This document shows, one piece after another, positions 62,598 to 64,000 of a stretch of DNA of 64,000 nt; position 1 is the stretch's first letter; every line of letters begins with the position of its first letter. The notes below the pieces were generated by a model. That model saw only the letters and a list, made by a program, of their open reading frames with translations. It ran no database searches and had not been told where the DNA came from. The translations under genes were made by a program, and so were the position numbers. The DNA is from Phoenix dactylifera (taxonomy: Eukaryota; Streptophyta; Magnoliopsida; Arecales; Arecaceae), in the NCBI RefSeq assembly GCF_009389715.1, contig NW_024067667.1, positions 2,750,501-2,814,500 of the forward strand. The letters run 5' to 3'.

Positions 62598-62810
62598 AGG
62601 CGCTCGGCCGAAGAGCGCCGACCGGAAAGCCGCTCGGCCAAAGGATGCCGACCAGGAAGGCGCTCGACTAGAGGGCGTCGAACAGAGCGCGCGCCAAGAG
62701 GTGCCCCACCCAAAGCTGCTCGGTTAGAAAGTGCCGACCAAAGACAGCGCCAAGGCGCTCTGCTAGAAGGTGCCCGCCTAAAGGGCGCCGACCAGGAGTA
62801 CTTGAAGCAA
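62598..62810 (+). repeat. Degenerate ~30-bp CGCTCGGCC minisatellite in the LTR U3
   Basis: About seven imperfect units of 28-37 bp alternate GCTCGGCC- or GCTCGACT-type words with GCGCCGACC- or TGCCGACC-type words. Unit starts are near 62602, 62631, 62660, 62718 and 62746. Chance frames through it are not genes. Confidence 0.65.
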
Positions 62811-63330
62811 CCCCGCCACAGGGCGCCCCATTGGGCGACCAGCTCGGCTCGGCACTCTTGCCGAGCCGATGCCTTAACCAAATGTTCAACCTCCGCCTAA
62901 AGTCCAAGGGACTGACAACTCCTACGGCTTGCGACCTGCCACTATCTCCAAGCCATCAAGGCATAAGATCTTCGCAGGTATTCGGCACGACCTGCCATTA
63001 ATGCACGAGACTCTCTCAAGCCTCCGATGCACTCAGTCATTTAATGAACACGGCCCAAGACGATCTCCGGATCACTGAACCATCAGAGCGCATGGCTCTA
63101 CCTGACCGCCGGTTCATTCGGTAATAAATGCACTTACCATCCACAGACCCCAGGCCCGCTACGGCCGGCGGTTCAACCACTCCAACAGGTCCGATCGACC
63201 GTGACAACTCCCTGATTCCGGTCTGATTCGGCCCTGTTCTCTACTATGTCATAAATGGGCCAAATCGTGCCCAATTATCACAGACAGGGACAAATCCCCC
63301 GGTTACCTCCCAGGTAACGTAATCCCCTCC

Positions 63331-63338
63331 TATAAAAG
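63331..63338 (+). promoter_or_regulatory. LTR TATA box
   Basis: TATAAAAG in CCCCTCCTATAAAAGGAAAG is a consensus TATA box inside the LTR. Transcription would start about 30 bp downstream, near 63360. Confidence 0.6.
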
Positions 63339-63706
63339 GAAAGCTGGGAGAACCAAGGGGGGGGAACAAACAAAAAACGGAAACAGATCCCCGGGACTGA
63401 ACCCGCCGGGAAGCATAGACACAATTGAGGACATCATCCTCTTCGTCTTCTTTATCCTATCCAAATATTCTTGCTGTCTTCTCCATATACTCTCTTCCCT
63501 GCTCTCTCCACATACTTGCCCCCTCTGACTTAGGCATCGGAGGGCCGGCGCCGGGGAGCCCGGCCACCGGTTTTCCTTGAAGGACTTGCACACCCCCCCG
63601 CAGCGGAGGACGCAGCCGGCCGGCGCACCGCCGTCCGCCCCCTGTAGCAGCGGAGCTCCTCCTTCCCCGGCTTCGCGGCGGCCCCCGGGTCCAATTTCCA
63701 GCAACA

Positions 63707-63725
63707 GTTGGCGCTAGAGGAAGGG
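63707..63725 (+). promoter_or_regulatory. Putative primer-binding site
   Basis: GTTGGCGCTAGAGGAAGGG lies immediately after the LTR end, where reverse transcription is primed. TTGGCGC starts are common for plant gypsy primer sites. The matching tRNA was not assigned. Confidence 0.45.
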
Positions 63726-64000
63726 CCCGAGTTCGCTACCATAAAGCTAAGAAGCAAAGGGGCTTCCAACGCCTCTCGACGTCCTCCACCAAGCCCAGAA
63801 TGTTCCGTTCGGAACTCACCACCCCCGGTTGAGCCAGCACCTCAAGTTCAACCGGAACAATTTGATGCCCTGGTGCAACAAGTGCAGGCGTTGGCTACCG
63901 CCGTCCAAAGCTTGCAACCCAGGGGCATCCCAGCAACACCGCCTCCCCCGGCTCCAGTTCAACCGGAGCCCCCTACAAGCGGGCTTCCTCTTCGAGGTCA
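63708..64000 (+). CDS. gag-like polyprotein start, truncated by the window end
   Basis: An open frame runs without a stop from 63708 to the window end. Residues include EQFDALVQQVQALATAVQSL followed by a Pro-rich stretch (PATPPPPAPVQPEPP). DALVQQVQAL-type heptads before Pro-rich linkers are typical of the N-terminal part of plant gypsy Gag proteins. No in-frame ATG is seen; the codon ATA in GCTACCATAAAG near 63740 could be a lost start, or translation may begin beyond the window. The retroviral-like core motifs lie outside. Confidence 0.55.
   Translation, partial: MALEEGPEFATIKLRSKGASNASRRPPPSPECSVRNSPPPVEPAPQVQPEQFDALVQQVQALATAVQSLQPRGIPATPPPPAPVQPEPPTSGLPLRG

Larger units (their letters stand above)
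62563..63706 (+). mobile_element. 5' LTR of a Ty3/gypsy-like retrotransposon
   Basis: It begins TGTTAGGGGAAAAACC and ends CAGCAACA, 1144 bp, with TG...CA ends. It is GC-rich, unlike its surroundings. The upstream U3 part has degenerate ~30-bp GCGCTCGGCC repeats (62598-62810). A TATA box (TATAAAAG) lies at 63331. The end is directly followed by a primer-site-like TTGGCGCTAGAGGAAGGG and an open gag-like frame. The matching 3' LTR would lie outside the window, so the assignment rests on this layout. Confidence 0.7.

Noticed and set aside
62308..62907. Arg/Ala-rich open frames on both strands over the tandem repeat and LTR minisatellite
   Set aside because: Frames are by-products of 47/48-bp and ~30-bp repeats with GC-rich units.
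1..64000. CRISPR array, tRNA or rRNA genes, bacterial operons
   Set aside because: No regularly spaced repeats with unique spacers, no cloverleaf or rRNA signature was recognised by eye; a tRNAscan or Rfam search would settle small RNAs.

Overview
This is a nuclear plant genome window. The genes are split by introns, some of them several kb long. AT-rich non-coding DNA is full of transposon remains, and a piece of plastid ycf1 sits in an intron. The exons read very close to monocot proteins. Abundant GGTACC/CGGTACGG blocks and the gene structure would fit a palm-like monocot, but the species is an inference that sequence alone cannot prove. There is no bacterial-style operon, CRISPR array, rRNA or recognisable tRNA gene.

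Five protein genes are supported by exon-by-exon reading. (1) 201-10536 (+): the last six exons of a class-IV PLP aminotransferase (branched-chain-aminotransferase-like); the 5' part lies outside the window. (2) 12532-21859 (-): complete seven-exon ABCI12, a chloroplast ECF-type transporter T-component. (3) 25478-33764 (+): the DEAD-box RNA helicase RH57 (ROK1/DDX52 type), 12 exons. (4) 34558-36850 (-): an AWPM-19/PM19-like small membrane protein, four exons. (5) 44509-58254 (+): the SP1-type RING E3 ubiquitin ligase of the chloroplast outer envelope, 11 exons. The order is + - + - +, so pairs 1/2 and 3/4 converge while 2/3 and 4/5 diverge. The genes share no pathway, although ABCI12 and SP1 both act at chloroplast membranes.

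Mobile DNA fills the introns and spacers. Intron 3 of gene 1 holds a decayed hAT transposase gene and several GTACC-rich repeat blocks. The ABCI12 introns hold a small inverted-repeat element with 12-bp direct repeats. The PM19-like intron holds a ~860-bp MITE-like element. The 36.9-44.5 kb spacer holds a TRIM-like retroelement, a 1.27-kb hAT element with a perfect 8-bp target duplication, and a CACTA-type end. The SP1 introns hold a second member of the same hAT family, the ycf1 fragment, an LTR-like segment and another MITE. From about 58.3 kb to the end lie retrotransposons: a degraded Ty3/gypsy fragment with a dead integrase, then the intact-looking 5' LTR and gag start of a second element that runs off the window.

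Three of the five genes (RH57, PM19-like, SP1) carry single-base indels that break an otherwise perfectly conserved reading frame. Several lie next to homopolymers, and SP1 has a cluster in its first four exons. All splice junctions and remaining exons are intact, so unpolished long-read sequence is the simplest explanation. Real pseudogenisation is possible and should be checked.
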